Below are positions 42,010 to 50,954 of a stretch of DNA of 64,000 nt, piece by piece. Location: contig NZ_VSEY01000015.1 of the NCBI RefSeq assembly GCF_008086045.1, positions 62,001 to 126,000 on the forward strand, in the 5' to 3' direction. The notes beneath the pieces are model-generated. The model was not told the origin of the DNA, made no database searches, and saw only the letters and a list, made by a program, of their open reading frames with translations. A program made the position numbers and the translations under genes. Each line of letters opens with the position of its first letter. Position 1 is the stretch's first letter. The DNA is from Nonomuraea sp. PA05 (GTDB lineage: Bacteria; Actinomycetota; Actinomycetes; Streptosporangiales; Streptosporangiaceae).

Positions 42010-42758
42010 GACGCGGCCTCCCCTCTCGACCAGGGGGTGACCACGCGGGCGAGGAGCGCCACGAGCGCGTACCCGAGGCCCGCGATCAGGCCGGCCACCA
42101 GCGCGAGGCCCCAGGTGCGCGGCACCTGGAACTGCTGCTGGGAGATCATCAGGGAGACGCCGAGCCCCTGGTCGTTGCTGCCGAGGTACTCGCCGATGAT
42201 GGCACCGAGCAGCGCCGACGGGGCGGAGATCTTCAGGCCGGCGAACGTGCTGGGCAGGGCGGAGATGACCTGGACGTAGCGGAGCCTGGCCAGGCGGCCG
42301 CCGCCGTACACGGTGACGAGGTCGAGGCTGGTCCGGTCGGCGGAGCGCAGCCCGAGCAGGGCGCCGATGAGCGTGGTGAAGAAGACGGAGATGGCCGCGA
42401 GGAACACCACGGTCGCGTCGCCGCCGAAGACGACCAGCACGATCGGCCCGATGGCCAGCAGCGGGATGCAGTAGCTGATCACCGCGAGCTGCGTGGCGAC
42501 GGCTTCGAGCCTGGGCACGAGCAGCACCAGCAGGGCCACGCCGATGGCCAGCCCGTTGCCCCACAGGAAGCCCTGGACGGCGGCGGACAGGGTGGCGGTG
42601 GCGTTCGGGCCGTAGAAGGCCCAGCCGTCGGCGCCCATGGACGTCAGCACCGCGGCAGGGGTGGGCACAGCGCCGCCGTCGGCGAACACGGTCGCCGCCA
42701 GCAGCCACCAGATCGCGACGAGGGCGACGACGCCGGCCAGCCCCTGGACTCGCCTCAT
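42006..42758 (-). CDS. ABC transporter permease (SsuC/TauC/ThiX type), first subunit
   Basis: 250 aa with about six helices. The EAA loop is VTVYGGGRLARLRYVQVISALPSTFAGLKISAPSALLGAIIGEYLGSNDQGLG. Overlaps the ATPase by 4 bp and the second permease by 4 bp. The pairing of two different permeases fits NMT1/ThiY-type and some nitrate/taurine-type importers. Confidence 0.93.
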   Translation of the reverse strand: MRRVQGLAGVVALVAIWWLLAATVFADGGAVPTPAAVLTSMGADGWAFYGPNATATLSAAVQGFLWGNGLAIGVALLVLLVPRLEAVATQLAVISYCIPLLAIGPIVLVVFGGDATVVFLAAISVFFTTLIGALLGLRSADRTSLDLVTVYGGGRLARLRYVQVISALPSTFAGLKISAPSALLGAIIGEYLGSNDQGLGVSLMISQQQFQVPRTWGLALVAGLIAGLGYALVALLARVVTPWSRGEAAS

Positions 42759-43507
42759 GAGCCGTGCCCGAACAGCAGGTCGCTGAGGTGGTCGTGGAAG
42801 GCGTGGAACTCGGGGGTGCGCATCATCTCCGGCGTACGCGGGCGGGGCAGGTCGATCTCCACCATCTCCACGACCCGTCCGGGGCGCGGGCTCATGACGG
42901 CCACCAGGTCGGACAGGAAGATCGCCTCGCCGATGCCGTGGGTGACCATGAGCGTGGTGGCGGGCTTCTCCGTCCAGATGCGCAGCAGCTCCAGGTTGAG
43001 CCGCTGGCGGGTCATGTCGTCCAGGGCGCCGAAGGGCTCGTCGAGCAGCAGCACGCTGGGCTTGACCACGAGCGCGCGGGCGATGGAAACGCGCTGGCGC
43101 ATGCCGCCGGACAGCTCGGCCGGGCGGGCCTTCTCGAAGCCCTCCAGGCCGACCAGCTTGATCAGGTCCTCGATCACGCCGGGCTCCGGCTTGATGCCGG
43201 CCACCTCCAGCGGCAGCCGGATGTTGGCCGCGACGCTGCGCCAGGCGAGCAGCGCCGAGTCCTGGAAGGCGATGCCGAGGTGGTGGCTCCTGCGCAGTTC
43301 GTGCGGCGTCTCGCCGTTGACGCGGATCTCGCCCGCCGTGGGCTCCTCCAGGCCGGCCAGGATGCGCAGCACGGTGGACTTGCCGCAGCCGGACGGGCCG
43401 AGCAGCGACAGGAAGGAACCCTTCGGCGTCTGGAGATCCACCCCCTCGACGGCGGTCACGCCCTTGCCGAAGGTCTTGTTCAGCCCGGAGATGCTGATCC
43501 CGCTCAT
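42755..43507 (-). CDS. ABC transporter ATP-binding protein (SsuB/TauB/ThiZ type)
   Basis: 250 aa. Walker A LLGPSGCGKSTVLRIL, Q loop IAFQDSALLAW, signature LSGGMRQRVSIARAL, Walker B LLLDEPFGALDDMTR, H loop MVTHGIGEAIFLSD. The GALD-DMTRQ pattern is diagnostic of the nitrate/sulfonate/taurine/HMP group. ATG 43507 overlaps the binding-protein stop by 4 bp. Confidence 0.95.
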   Translation of the reverse strand: MSGISISGLNKTFGKGVTAVEGVDLQTPKGSFLSLLGPSGCGKSTVLRILAGLEEPTAGEIRVNGETPHELRRSHHLGIAFQDSALLAWRSVAANIRLPLEVAGIKPEPGVIEDLIKLVGLEGFEKARPAELSGGMRQRVSIARALVVKPSVLLLDEPFGALDDMTRQRLNLELLRIWTEKPATTLMVTHGIGEAIFLSDLVAVMSPRPGRVVEMVEIDLPRPRTPEMMRTPEFHAFHDHLSDLLFGHGS

Positions 43508-44556
43508 GAGAGCTTCAGGCTCGGGTCGGCCTGGTAGATCTCGTTCAGGATCGACAGGTCGAAGAGCTGCTCGGCCTTGATGGTCAGACCGGCCTTGGCC
43601 AGCGACTCGATGTTCTGCTCGATCAGCTCGGGCGTCATCGTGAACAGGCCGTTGGCCTTGGCGTCGTCGGTGACGACGAGCTCGTTCTGCATCTTGGCCT
43701 CCTCGGTCTGCTCCTTGACGTCGAGGTTCTGGTCCTTGCCGTAGACGGTGGCGGCCAGCTCGGCGGCCTTGGCCGGGTCGGCGACGGCGTCCTTCCAGCC
43801 CTTGATCTCGGCGGTGAGGAACGCCTTGAGCTTGTCGCGCTCGTTGTCGATGGTCTCCTGCGTGACGGTGAACGTCTCGGCGACCAGCGGCAGGCCGGCG
43901 TCGGCGAGCAGCAGGTACGCCGGGTCGTGGCCCTTCATCCGCAGGTTGACCGGGCCGCTGGTGACGAAGCCCACGTAACCGTCGAGCTGGCCGGAGGTGA
44001 GCATCGACGGGTCCGACTGGAACGGCACCCTGGTCACCTTGGCGGCGTCGAGGCCGTTGGCCTTGAGCAGCGCGTTCCAGACCAGCTCGTTGGAGTCCTG
44101 GACGCCGATCCTCTTGCCGACGAGGTCCTCGGCCTTCTCGATCGGGTTCTTGCTCAGCGAGATGATGGCGAACGGGTTCTTCTGGAACGTCGCGCCGACG
44201 ATCTTCAGCGGCGCGCCCTGGAGCACGGCGGGCGCGGTGATGGTCGGTGCCGACAGGCCCGCCCAGCAGCGCCCGGTGGCCAGGCCGGACTCGACCGAGG
44301 TGCCGGAGCCGCCGCCGGACAGCAGCTCGACCTGGGAGAACCCGGCCGACTTGAAGTGGCCGTTGGTGTCGGCGAAGTACTCGCCGGCGAACTCGACGTT
44401 CTTCTTCCAGGAGAGCTGGAGCTTGACCGACCCGAATCCGCCGCCGCTTCCGCTTCCGCCTCCGGACGGGGCGGACTCCCCGCAAGCGGCCAGACCGAGC
44501 GCCAGACCGGCCAGACCGGTCGTCCGCAGGAACGCGCGACGGTCGAAGGTAGCCAT
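43504..44556 (-). CDS. ABC substrate-binding lipoprotein, NMT1/THI5 (ThiY-like)
   Basis: 350 aa. TAT motif and lipobox at the N-terminus (DRRAFLRTTGLAGLALGLAAC), so it is anchored outside the membrane. The mature start KLQLSWKKNVEFAGEYFADTNGHFKSAGF, followed by SGTSVESGLATGRCWAGLSAPTI, matches the NMT1/THI5 group that binds pyrimidine or thiamine-precursor-like compounds (or riboflavin in RibY). The neighbouring amidohydrolase, PucR regulator and adenine/adenosine deaminase favour a nucleobase-like ligand. AAGGAG lies before ATG 44556. First gene of a four-gene importer operon. Confidence 0.88.
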   Translation of the reverse strand: MATFDRRAFLRTTGLAGLALGLAACGESAPSGGGSGSGGGFGSVKLQLSWKKNVEFAGEYFADTNGHFKSAGFSQVELLSGGGSGTSVESGLATGRCWAGLSAPTITAPAVLQGAPLKIVGATFQKNPFAIISLSKNPIEKAEDLVGKRIGVQDSNELVWNALLKANGLDAAKVTRVPFQSDPSMLTSGQLDGYVGFVTSGPVNLRMKGHDPAYLLLADAGLPLVAETFTVTQETIDNERDKLKAFLTAEIKGWKDAVADPAKAAELAATVYGKDQNLDVKEQTEEAKMQNELVVTDDAKANGLFTMTPELIEQNIESLAKAGLTIKAEQLFDLSILNEIYQADPSLKLS

Positions 44557-44775
44557 TAATTCTCCTTGAACGGCCGAGAACGTGCAGGTCAGGACGGTAT
44601 CTATCGATTATTACCATCGTGTGACGGTGGTTTCGGACAGCACCGCCCAGGGAAGGGGTCCGGCCCCGGAACCCGGGAAAACCGCTGGCGGCCCCTGTAG
44701 GTCCCTACGAGAGCGCCGCGCGAGGACCGTAGATCCCTCCAGCCGTCCAAGGGCTCCGGTAGCGTCGAGCGGGAG

Positions 44776-45960
44776 ATGAGACTCGACGGAATCCCCCTTT
44801 GGGACGGTACCGAATACCGCGGCCCGGTCGATCTGACCTGGGAGCCCGACCGGATCACCGGTGTCGGCCCCGCCGCCGCGCCGCGCCACGGCGACCTGTG
44901 CGTGCTGCCCGGCCTGGTGGACACGCACGTCCACCTCGTCGGCTACGCCGGGCCCGGCGAACCGCCCGACTTCGCGACCTGGCCGCTGACCACCACCCGC
45001 GACGAGCAGGTGCTGCACGGCGCAGCACACGCCCAGCGGGCCATGCGGCACGGCGTCACGACGCTGCGCGACCTGGCCGGCGACGAGGCGCAGATCGCGT
45101 TGCGCCGGGTCTTCGACGCCGGGGTGCTGCCGGGGCCGCGCATCCAGGTGCACGGTGTCGTGGGGATGACGGCCGGGCACAACGACCTGTTCGTGCCGCC
45201 AGCGTTCCCGATGCGGAAGCCGACGGCCGACGGGCCCGACGAGTGCCGCAAGCTCGTACGGACCTGGGCCAGGGCCGGCATGGACGGCATCAAGCTGACG
45301 ACCAGCGGCGGCGTGCTGTCCATCGGCGACAAGAACGTCTGGCGCAACTACACCCGCGACGAGATCAGGGCCGTGGTGGACGAGGCGCACGCGCTCGGCA
45401 TGCTCGTCGCCTCGCACGCGCACTCCGAGGACGGCATCCGCGTCGCCGTCGAGGAAGGCGTCGACTCGATCGAGCACGGCACGCTGATGAGCCGGGACCT
45501 GGCCGAGACGCTGGCCGCCCGCCGCACGCCGGTGGCGCCCACGCTGCTGATCAACGAGGCCATCGCGCAGGGCCGGGTGCCCGTCACGGCCGAGGCGATG
45601 GCCAAGGCCGCCGAGCTGGTCGCCACCCGCGACGTGCTGCTGGCCCAGGCCGCGGCGCTGGGCGTGCGGTTCGTGCTGGGCACCGACGCCAACGGGCACC
45701 ACGTGCAGTTCGGCGACCAGCTCGCCGAGGTCGTGCACATGACGCGGATCCTCGGCATCGACGCGGAGTCGGCGCTGCGCGCGGCCACCTCCGACGCGGC
45801 CGACTCGATCGGCATGCCCGTCGGCAGGGTCGCGCAGGGGCTGGGCGCCGACCTGATCGTGCTGCGCGGCCGGCCGTGGGAGCGCATCGAGGACCTGGCC
45901 ACGGAGAACATCGTGGCCGTCGTCTCACGGGGCCTGGTCGTCGCGGGCCGCCTGCCCTGA
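44776..45960 (+). CDS. Amidohydrolase-family protein
   Basis: 394 aa. Metal-dependent TIM-barrel hydrolase with HVH in LPGLVDTHVHLVG, a Lys (IKLTTSGG) as possible bridging ligand, further His in LVASHAHSEDG and SIEHGTLM, and the catalytic Asp in FVLGTDANGHH. Closest relatives are imidazolonepropionase-like and Xaa-Pro dipeptidase-like amidohydrolases of the same subgroup. It shares a divergent promoter region with the ABC importer and overlaps PucR at its 3' end (36 bp), so a linked substrate is likely. ATG 44776. Confidence 0.87.
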   Translation: MRLDGIPLWDGTEYRGPVDLTWEPDRITGVGPAAAPRHGDLCVLPGLVDTHVHLVGYAGPGEPPDFATWPLTTTRDEQVLHGAAHAQRAMRHGVTTLRDLAGDEAQIALRRVFDAGVLPGPRIQVHGVVGMTAGHNDLFVPPAFPMRKPTADGPDECRKLVRTWARAGMDGIKLTTSGGVLSIGDKNVWRNYTRDEIRAVVDEAHALGMLVASHAHSEDGIRVAVEEGVDSIEHGTLMSRDLAETLAARRTPVAPTLLINEAIAQGRVPVTAEAMAKAAELVATRDVLLAQAAALGVRFVLGTDANGHHVQFGDQLAEVVHMTRILGIDAESALRAATSDAADSIGMPVGRVAQGLGADLIVLRGRPWERIEDLATENIVAVVSRGLVVAGRLP

Positions 45961-47199
45961 CCTGAGCGCCAGGTAGAGGTCCGTACGGTCGCGCATCGAC
46001 GACATCCGCCGGCCGGTGAGCTCCTCGATCCGCTGCATCCGGTAGCGCAACGTGTTGACGTGCACGTACAGCTCGTCGGCCGTGCGCTGCCAGGAGCCGC
46101 ACGTCTCCAGGAAGGTGTCGAGCGTGCGCAGCAGCTCGGAGCCGTGCCGGGCGTCGTACTCCTCGACGGGGCCGAGCAGGTGGTCGCGGAACGAGCGGCG
46201 CATGCTCGTCGGGAGCGAGGCCAGCAGCAGGTCGAAGCTGTCGATGTCGGCCACCGACATGATCGACACAGGGCCGGGGCCGCCGCGGGCCGACTCCATG
46301 CCGCGTCTGGCCGTCTCCAGGGCCTCGCCGAGCTGCGACACGCTGGCCGCCATCTCGCTGATCCCGGCCGCGATGCTGATCGCCCGCCCGCTTGGGACGT
46401 CCGCGTCGTGCCCGCCTGAGCCGCTCGCCGCCTGCCCACCTGAGGCGCCCGCCGCGTGCCTGCCTGAGGCGCCTGTCGCGGGTCCGCCCGTCGTGCGCCG
46501 CCGCGTCTCCTCCTCCTGCCGTGCTGCCATCAGGGCGCGCAGCTCGTCCGACAGGCTCTTGCGGGAGGCGCGGCCGTTGACCAGCACGACCGCCTCGCGC
46601 GGCGTGCCACCCACGACCAGGTGGCGGCCCTTGCGCGCCAGCCCCTCGTGCAGCAGCTCGGGCAGGTCCAGCTCGGGCCCGCCGGTCTGGGTGACCACCA
46701 TGGCGGCGGTGGGCAGGCCGGGGTCGGCGCCGAGCAGCCGCAGGTGCGCCGACACCTCGCCCGGCGGGATGTGACCGAGCACGTCGAGCAGCGTCTGCGC
46801 CCTGACCCGCTCGGCCCTGCGCTGCTCGGCGGCGAAGCCGTCGGCCGTCACCACCTCGCTGATCGCGCCGAACGCCTGGTCGGGCGCGGCCAGCAGGAGC
46901 GGCAGCCGCCTGCGCTCGCACGCCGCGACCAGCGCCTCCGGCAGCTCGCCGAGCACGATCAGGCCGACGACCAGGCCGGCGACGTCGGCCGCCCACAGCG
47001 CGTCGGCGAAGCGCTCGCAGTCGGACGGCTGGGCGTACCAGACGCCGCTGGTCAGCACGAGATCGCCGGAGCGCAGGTAGCGGCGGGGATCGGGCAGGTC
47101 CGTCGGGTACGCGCGCAGCACCTCCCGCTCGACGGCGTCGGCGCCCGTCACCAGCGTCAGCCGTAGGTCCTCGCGGGCGAGCAGATCCGACAGCCTCAT
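45925..47199 (-). CDS. PucR-family transcriptional regulator
   Basis: 424 aa. An N-terminal PucR domain (MRLSDLLAREDLRLTLVTGADAVEREVLRAYPTDLPDPRRYLRSGDLVLTSG), a variable middle with a low-complexity Gly/Ser/Ala/His linker (about residues 230-270), and a C-terminal HTH_30: TLDTFLETCGSWQRTADELYVHVNTLRYRMQRIEELTGR. PucR controls purine catabolism in Bacillus. It is convergent with the amidohydrolase and divergent from the deaminase gene, fitting control of nucleobase use here. Confidence 0.92.
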   Translation of the reverse strand: MRLSDLLAREDLRLTLVTGADAVEREVLRAYPTDLPDPRRYLRSGDLVLTSGVWYAQPSDCERFADALWAADVAGLVVGLIVLGELPEALVAACERRRLPLLLAAPDQAFGAISEVVTADGFAAEQRRAERVRAQTLLDVLGHIPPGEVSAHLRLLGADPGLPTAAMVVTQTGGPELDLPELLHEGLARKGRHLVVGGTPREAVVLVNGRASRKSLSDELRALMAARQEEETRRRTTGGPATGASGRHAAGASGGQAASGSGGHDADVPSGRAISIAAGISEMAASVSQLGEALETARRGMESARGGPGPVSIMSVADIDSFDLLLASLPTSMRRSFRDHLLGPVEEYDARHGSELLRTLDTFLETCGSWQRTADELYVHVNTLRYRMQRIEELTGRRMSSMRDRTDLYLALRSGQAARDDQAP

Positions 47200-47286
47200 G
47201 AAATCTGATGTTATGCCAGCTCAGAGCGGGAGAGTTCAGAGGTTCGCACGATGCCGCCACTCCCCGGGGTCCGGTTTACTGCATGC

Positions 47287-48216
47287 ATGCGTCCCAAAGC
47301 GGAACTCCACCTGCACATCGAGGGCACCCTGGAGCCCGAGCTCGTCGTCGAGCTGGCCCGGCGTAACCGGATCCACCTGCCCACCTTCGACGTGGAGGCC
47401 ATCCGCGCGCGTTACTCCTTCGCGAACCTGCAGTCGTTCCTGGACGTGTACTACGAGAACATGGCCGTCCTGCGCACCGAGGCGGACTTCCACGACCTGG
47501 CCGCCGCCTACCTGCGGCGGGCCGCCGGGCAGGGGGTCAGGCACGCGGAGATCTTCTTCGACCCGCAGGCGCATCTGAGCAGGGGCGTGCCGCTGAACGT
47601 GGTGTTCGACGGGCTGTCGGCGGCGCTGAAGGAGAGCGAGCTGTCGGCCGAGCTGATCCTGTGCTTCCTGCGGGACCGGGGCGCGGAGGAGGCCGAGCAG
47701 GTGCTGCGGGCGGCGCTGCCGTACCGGGAGCACTTCATCGGAGTGGGGCTGGACTCGGCGGAGGTGGGGTACCCGCCGTCGTTGTTCCGCAAGGTCTTCG
47801 AGATCGCCGCCGGCGAGGGGCTGCACCGGGTGGCGCACGCCGGCGAGGAGGGCGGGCCCGACTACGTGTGGGAGGCGCTGGACATCCTGCGCGTCGAGCG
47901 GGTGGACCACGGCATCAGGGCGATGGAGGATCCGCAGCTCGTGGCCAGGCTGCGGGCGGAGCGCATCCCGCTGACCGTGTGCCCGCTGTCGAACGTGCGG
48001 CTGCGCGCCGTGCCGTCCCTGCGTGACCACATCCTGCCCGCGATGCTGGACGAGGGCCTGCTCGTGACCGTCAACTCCGACGACCCCGCCTACTTCGGCG
48101 GCTACGTGGACGACAACTACGAGGCGCTGCGGCGGGAGCTGGGGATGACCGACGACCAGCTCGACCGGATCGCCCGCAACTCCTTCGAGGCGTCCTTCGT
48201 GCAAGCCCGGCTCTGA
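47287..48216 (+). CDS. Adenine/adenosine deaminase
   Basis: 309 aa. Zn ligands HLH in KAELHLHIEGTLEP, H in VAHAGEEGG, D in VNSDDPAYFGGYV; catalytic Glu in HAGEE. The pair IGVGLDSAEVGYPP and NSDDPAYFGGY is typical of the adenine deaminase (Aah1-like) branch rather than true adenosine deaminase, so adenine to hypoxanthine is the better guess. ATG 47287 places HLHIEG correctly. Divergent from PucR by 87 bp, consistent with PucR-controlled purine salvage. Confidence 0.9.
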   Translation: MRPKAELHLHIEGTLEPELVVELARRNRIHLPTFDVEAIRARYSFANLQSFLDVYYENMAVLRTEADFHDLAAAYLRRAAGQGVRHAEIFFDPQAHLSRGVPLNVVFDGLSAALKESELSAELILCFLRDRGAEEAEQVLRAALPYREHFIGVGLDSAEVGYPPSLFRKVFEIAAGEGLHRVAHAGEEGGPDYVWEALDILRVERVDHGIRAMEDPQLVARLRAERIPLTVCPLSNVRLRAVPSLRDHILPAMLDEGLLVTVNSDDPAYFGGYVDDNYEALRRELGMTDDQLDRIARNSFEASFVQARL

Positions 48217-48223
48217 ACGCGCG

Positions 48224-48257
48224 GATGGGGCCCGCCCCTTGCCGGGCGGGCCCCATC
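48224..48257. terminator. Bidirectional hairpin after the deaminase gene
   Basis: A perfect 13-bp stem, GATGGGGCCCGCC with its complement and an 8-nt loop, lies between convergent stops. Confidence 0.65.
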
Positions 48258-48268
48258 AGGGCGTCTCG

Positions 48269-48508
48269 TCAGCCGCTCAGGACACTGCTGAGCAGCTCGT
48301 TCAGGAGGTCCAGGTCGAGGATGTCGTTGTCCTCACCGAAGTTGTTCCACTCGCCGAAGTCCCACTTCGTCTCGTCGTCCTTGCCGTGGTTGGGGCCGGG
48401 CAGGATGTGCGACTCGGCGGTGACACTGGGCGCCGCGGCGAGGGCGGTGCCACCGAACATGACCATCCCGCCGACGAGCCCGGCGAGGACGAGTCCGTTT
48501 CTGTACAT
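48269..48508 (-). CDS. Small secreted protein, 79 aa
   Basis: Signal peptide YRNGLVLAGLVGGMVMFGGTALAA, mature part of about 53 residues, acidic and Asn/Leu-rich: HGKDDETKWDFGEWNNFGEDNDILDLDLLNELLSSVLSG. The C-terminal LDLLNELLSSVL is amphipathic. No Cys, so not chaplin-like. GGGAGAAA lies upstream of ATG 48508. No family recognised. The 262-bp gap upstream contains only presumed promoters. Confidence 0.75.
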   Translation of the reverse strand: MYRNGLVLAGLVGGMVMFGGTALAAAPSVTAESHILPGPNHGKDDETKWDFGEWNNFGEDNDILDLDLLNELLSSVLSG

Positions 48509-48770
48509 TGCGTTTCTCCCTGATACCTCTCGACTACTCTCCGTAGCTATCGGTGGGAAATCTCCCCCTCGCCTTAGACAGACAAACACCGACATTTTCG
48601 CTGTTGACCTGCAAAAATGCCGCGTCTAGCCAAACAGTGAGGCACATCGTGCTACTTGACGCATAGATGTGCGGGGGTGCACAACGACCGACCTTTTCCT
48701 GTACGTCCCATGACTATGGCGTCCAGCCCGCCCTGGCTTCACACTGGGGCGTGTCACGGGGAGGCAGATC

Positions 48771-50006
48771 ATGACCACACACGCGGGCCCGTCCGGCGGG
48801 ACGGTCACGGAACGGCGCCCCGAGCTGGACGCGATGCGCGCCCTCGTGGTCGTCGGGCTGGTGTTCTTCCACGCGTCGCTGGTGTTCGACTCGCGCGACG
48901 ACTTCTACGTCAAGAACGCCGAGACGACCGGCATCACGTTCATCATCGCGGGGCTCTGCGTGATCTGGGCGATGCCGCTGCTGTTCCTCATCGCCGGGCT
49001 GGGCACCTGGCACTCGATGCGGCGCAGGGGGCCAGGCGGGTTCGCCGTGGAGCGGCTGCTGCGGCTCGGGGTGCCGCTGGTGTTCGCCCTGGTGGTGCTG
49101 CTCCCGCTGCCGCAGTGGCTGCGGGCGCGCGGCACGCCGGGCTACGCGGAGTCCTACTGGGAGTTCTGGCCGCGCTTCTTCACGGTGCGGCTCGAACTCA
49201 GCGACTTCCCGTTCATCCTGGAGGGTGAGCACTTCGAGACCGGGCACCTGTGGTTCGTCGTGCTGCTGCTGACGTTCTCGCTGCTGCTGGCGCCGCTGGC
49301 GCGGTGGGTGCCGCGTGAGCGGGCCAGGCGCGCCCGCGCGCGGCTGGTCGCGCTCTCGCGCCCGCGCGGCGCGCTGCTGCTGCTCGGGCTGCCCGTCGCG
49401 GCGGTCTGCGCGGTGATCGGGCTGGCCGAGGAGTTCGGCGGCTGGGACCGCTGGGCGTACCTGGTGTTCTTCCTGTACGGCTTCCTGCTCGTGACCGATC
49501 GCGACTTCCGTGCGGCGATGCGCCGCGACCGGGTGCCTGCCGCGGTGGCGGCCGTGACGCTGCTGGCGGTGGGGATGCCGGGCTTCATCCTCGTCGGCCA
49601 GGACCCCGGCACCGACCCGTTCAGGGACCTGACCCCGCTCGCGGTCGGGGTCCGGACGCTGTACGGCCTGGCCGGCTGGTGCGCGCTGGTGGCGATACTC
49701 GGCGCCCTCGACCGCCCGCGCCCCGCCTCCGCCTCCCCCGGGAGGCGTCGTGGCTGGTACGCCTACCTCGCGCCCGCCGTGCTGCCGCTCTACATCCTGC
49801 ACCAGCCGATCGTGGTGGCCGCGGCCTACTTCGTGGTCGGCTGGCGGGCGCCCATCCTGGTCGAGTACCTGGTGATCGTGGCGGTCTCGCTGGCGCTGAC
49901 CCTGCTCGCCTACGACCTGCTGGTGCGGCGCACCAGGGTGACCAGGTTCCTGTTCGGGATGCGCGAGCCTACGGCAGGGTCAGGATCACCGGCCCGTCCT
50001 CGGTGA
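48771..50006 (+). CDS. Acyltransferase-3 family membrane protein (OpgC/MdoC-like)
   Basis: 411 aa with about ten helices. N-terminal RPELDAMRALVVVGLVFFHASLVFDSRDDFYVKN carries the catalytic His (FFHASLVF) of acyltransferase 3; an Arg-containing loop (WHSMRRRGPGGFAVERLLRLGVPLVFA) follows. This family transfers acyl groups to extracellular glycans or membrane lipids. ATG 48771 lies 8 nt after GGGGAGG. Overlaps convergent map by 38 bp. Confidence 0.88.
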   Translation: MTTHAGPSGGTVTERRPELDAMRALVVVGLVFFHASLVFDSRDDFYVKNAETTGITFIIAGLCVIWAMPLLFLIAGLGTWHSMRRRGPGGFAVERLLRLGVPLVFALVVLLPLPQWLRARGTPGYAESYWEFWPRFFTVRLELSDFPFILEGEHFETGHLWFVVLLLTFSLLLAPLARWVPRERARRARARLVALSRPRGALLLLGLPVAAVCAVIGLAEEFGGWDRWAYLVFFLYGFLLVTDRDFRAAMRRDRVPAAVAAVTLLAVGMPGFILVGQDPGTDPFRDLTPLAVGVRTLYGLAGWCALVAILGALDRPRPASASPGRRRGWYAYLAPAVLPLYILHQPIVVAAAYFVVGWRAPILVEYLVIVAVSLALTLLAYDLLVRRTRVTRFLFGMREPTAGSGSPARPR

Positions 50007-50736
50007 TGGCCACCGTGTGCTCGACGTGCACGCTCCTGCTGCCGTCGCCCGTGCACACCGACCACCCGTCGGAGGACATGTAGTACCGGTCGCCGCCGCC
50101 CGCCATCAGGCTGGGCTCGATCGCGATCACCAGCCCCGGTCGCAACCGCAGCCCGCGCCCGGCGCGGGCCTCGTTGGGCACGAACGGCTCCTCGTGCATG
50201 GCCCGGCCGATGCCGTGGCCGCCGAAGTCGTTCTGCATGCCGTATCCGGCGCCGCGCCCGACGGTGGACATCGCGTGCCCGATGTCGCCCATCCGCGCGC
50301 CGGGCCTGGCCGCCTCGATGCCCGCCGCCAGCGTCTCCTCCGCGACCCTGATCAGCTTGAGGTCCTCCGCCAGCGGCTCCCCGACGGTGAAGCTGACCGT
50401 GCCGTCGGCGTGCCACCCGTCGATGTAGGCGGCGCAGTCGACGCTGATCAGGTCACCGTCCCGCAGCCGGTACGGCGACGGCAGCCCGTGCAGCATGACG
50501 CCGTTGACCGAGGTGCAGATCACACCGGGGTACGGCATCGCCCCGAACGACGGGTGGTACCCGAGGAACGACGCCTTCGCCCTGGCCTCCTCGATGACCG
50601 TCCTGGCCACCTCGTCCAGCTCCTTGAGCGACACGCCCACGGCCGCCTGCTCGCGCACGGCGGCGTGGACGGCGGCGACGACCTTGCCGGACTCCCGCAT
50701 CACGGCGATCTCACCGGCAGACTTGTACTCGATCAC
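49969..50736 (-). CDS. map: Methionine aminopeptidase, type I
   Basis: 255 aa. Removes initiator Met co-translationally. Metal ligands: D in VDCAAYIDG, D in GWHADGTVS, H in GGHGIGRAMHEEP, E in AIEPSLMAG, and E in HVEHTVAIT. GTG 50736 has AAGGAGGGG upstream. It is not located beside the secY-adk-infA cluster, where the housekeeping copy usually sits, so it is probably an additional map gene. A long operator-like palindrome is just upstream. Confidence 0.92.
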   Translation of the reverse strand: MIEYKSAGEIAVMRESGKVVAAVHAAVREQAAVGVSLKELDEVARTVIEEARAKASFLGYHPSFGAMPYPGVICTSVNGVMLHGLPSPYRLRDGDLISVDCAAYIDGWHADGTVSFTVGEPLAEDLKLIRVAEETLAAGIEAARPGARMGDIGHAMSTVGRGAGYGMQNDFGGHGIGRAMHEEPFVPNEARAGRGLRLRPGLVIAIEPSLMAGGGDRYYMSSDGWSVCTGDGSRSVHVEHTVAITEDGPVILTLP

Positions 50737-50750
50737 AGCCCCTCCTTGCC

Positions 50751-50774
50751 GATAACTATACCGGTATTATTATC
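50751..50774. promoter_or_regulatory. 24-bp operator-like palindrome upstream of map
   Basis: Arms GATAACTATACC and GGTATTATTATC are inverted repeats of each other with two mismatches, centred on an ACCGGT core. The site lies 15 bp from the map start and overlaps a TATAGT -10-like hexamer, so it should regulate map. TetR- or PadR-type in appearance; no regulator is adjacent. Confidence 0.5.
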
Positions 50775-50954
50775 ACGGATCTCGGGGCGACGTGGAGGGG
50801 CCCCTACCCCGGCTCAGTCCATCCCTCTCCTGCCCGGGGTCCAGAACGGCTTCGTCCGCACGTCCTTGCGGCCCGTCAGGCAGCGCCAGCTTCCTGACCG
50901 CGTCCACCAGCACCTCGGACCCGGCCGCCGAGCCGCCCGGGTTGCGGCGCGCGT
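50775..50954 (-). other. Possible gene remnant between map and MDR gene
   Basis: 180 bp without an intact ORF. On the minus strand, codons ending at about 50815 read TGRKDVRTKPFWTPGRRGMD before a stop, with strong G/C at third positions. This could be the tail of a lost gene; no start is present. It could also be chance in GC-rich DNA. Confidence 0.3.

Noticed and set aside
46404..46490. Short tandem repeats in the PucR gene as a mobile or regulatory repeat
   Set aside because: They encode a low-complexity linker and are imperfect; ordinary slippage in GC-rich coding DNA explains them.
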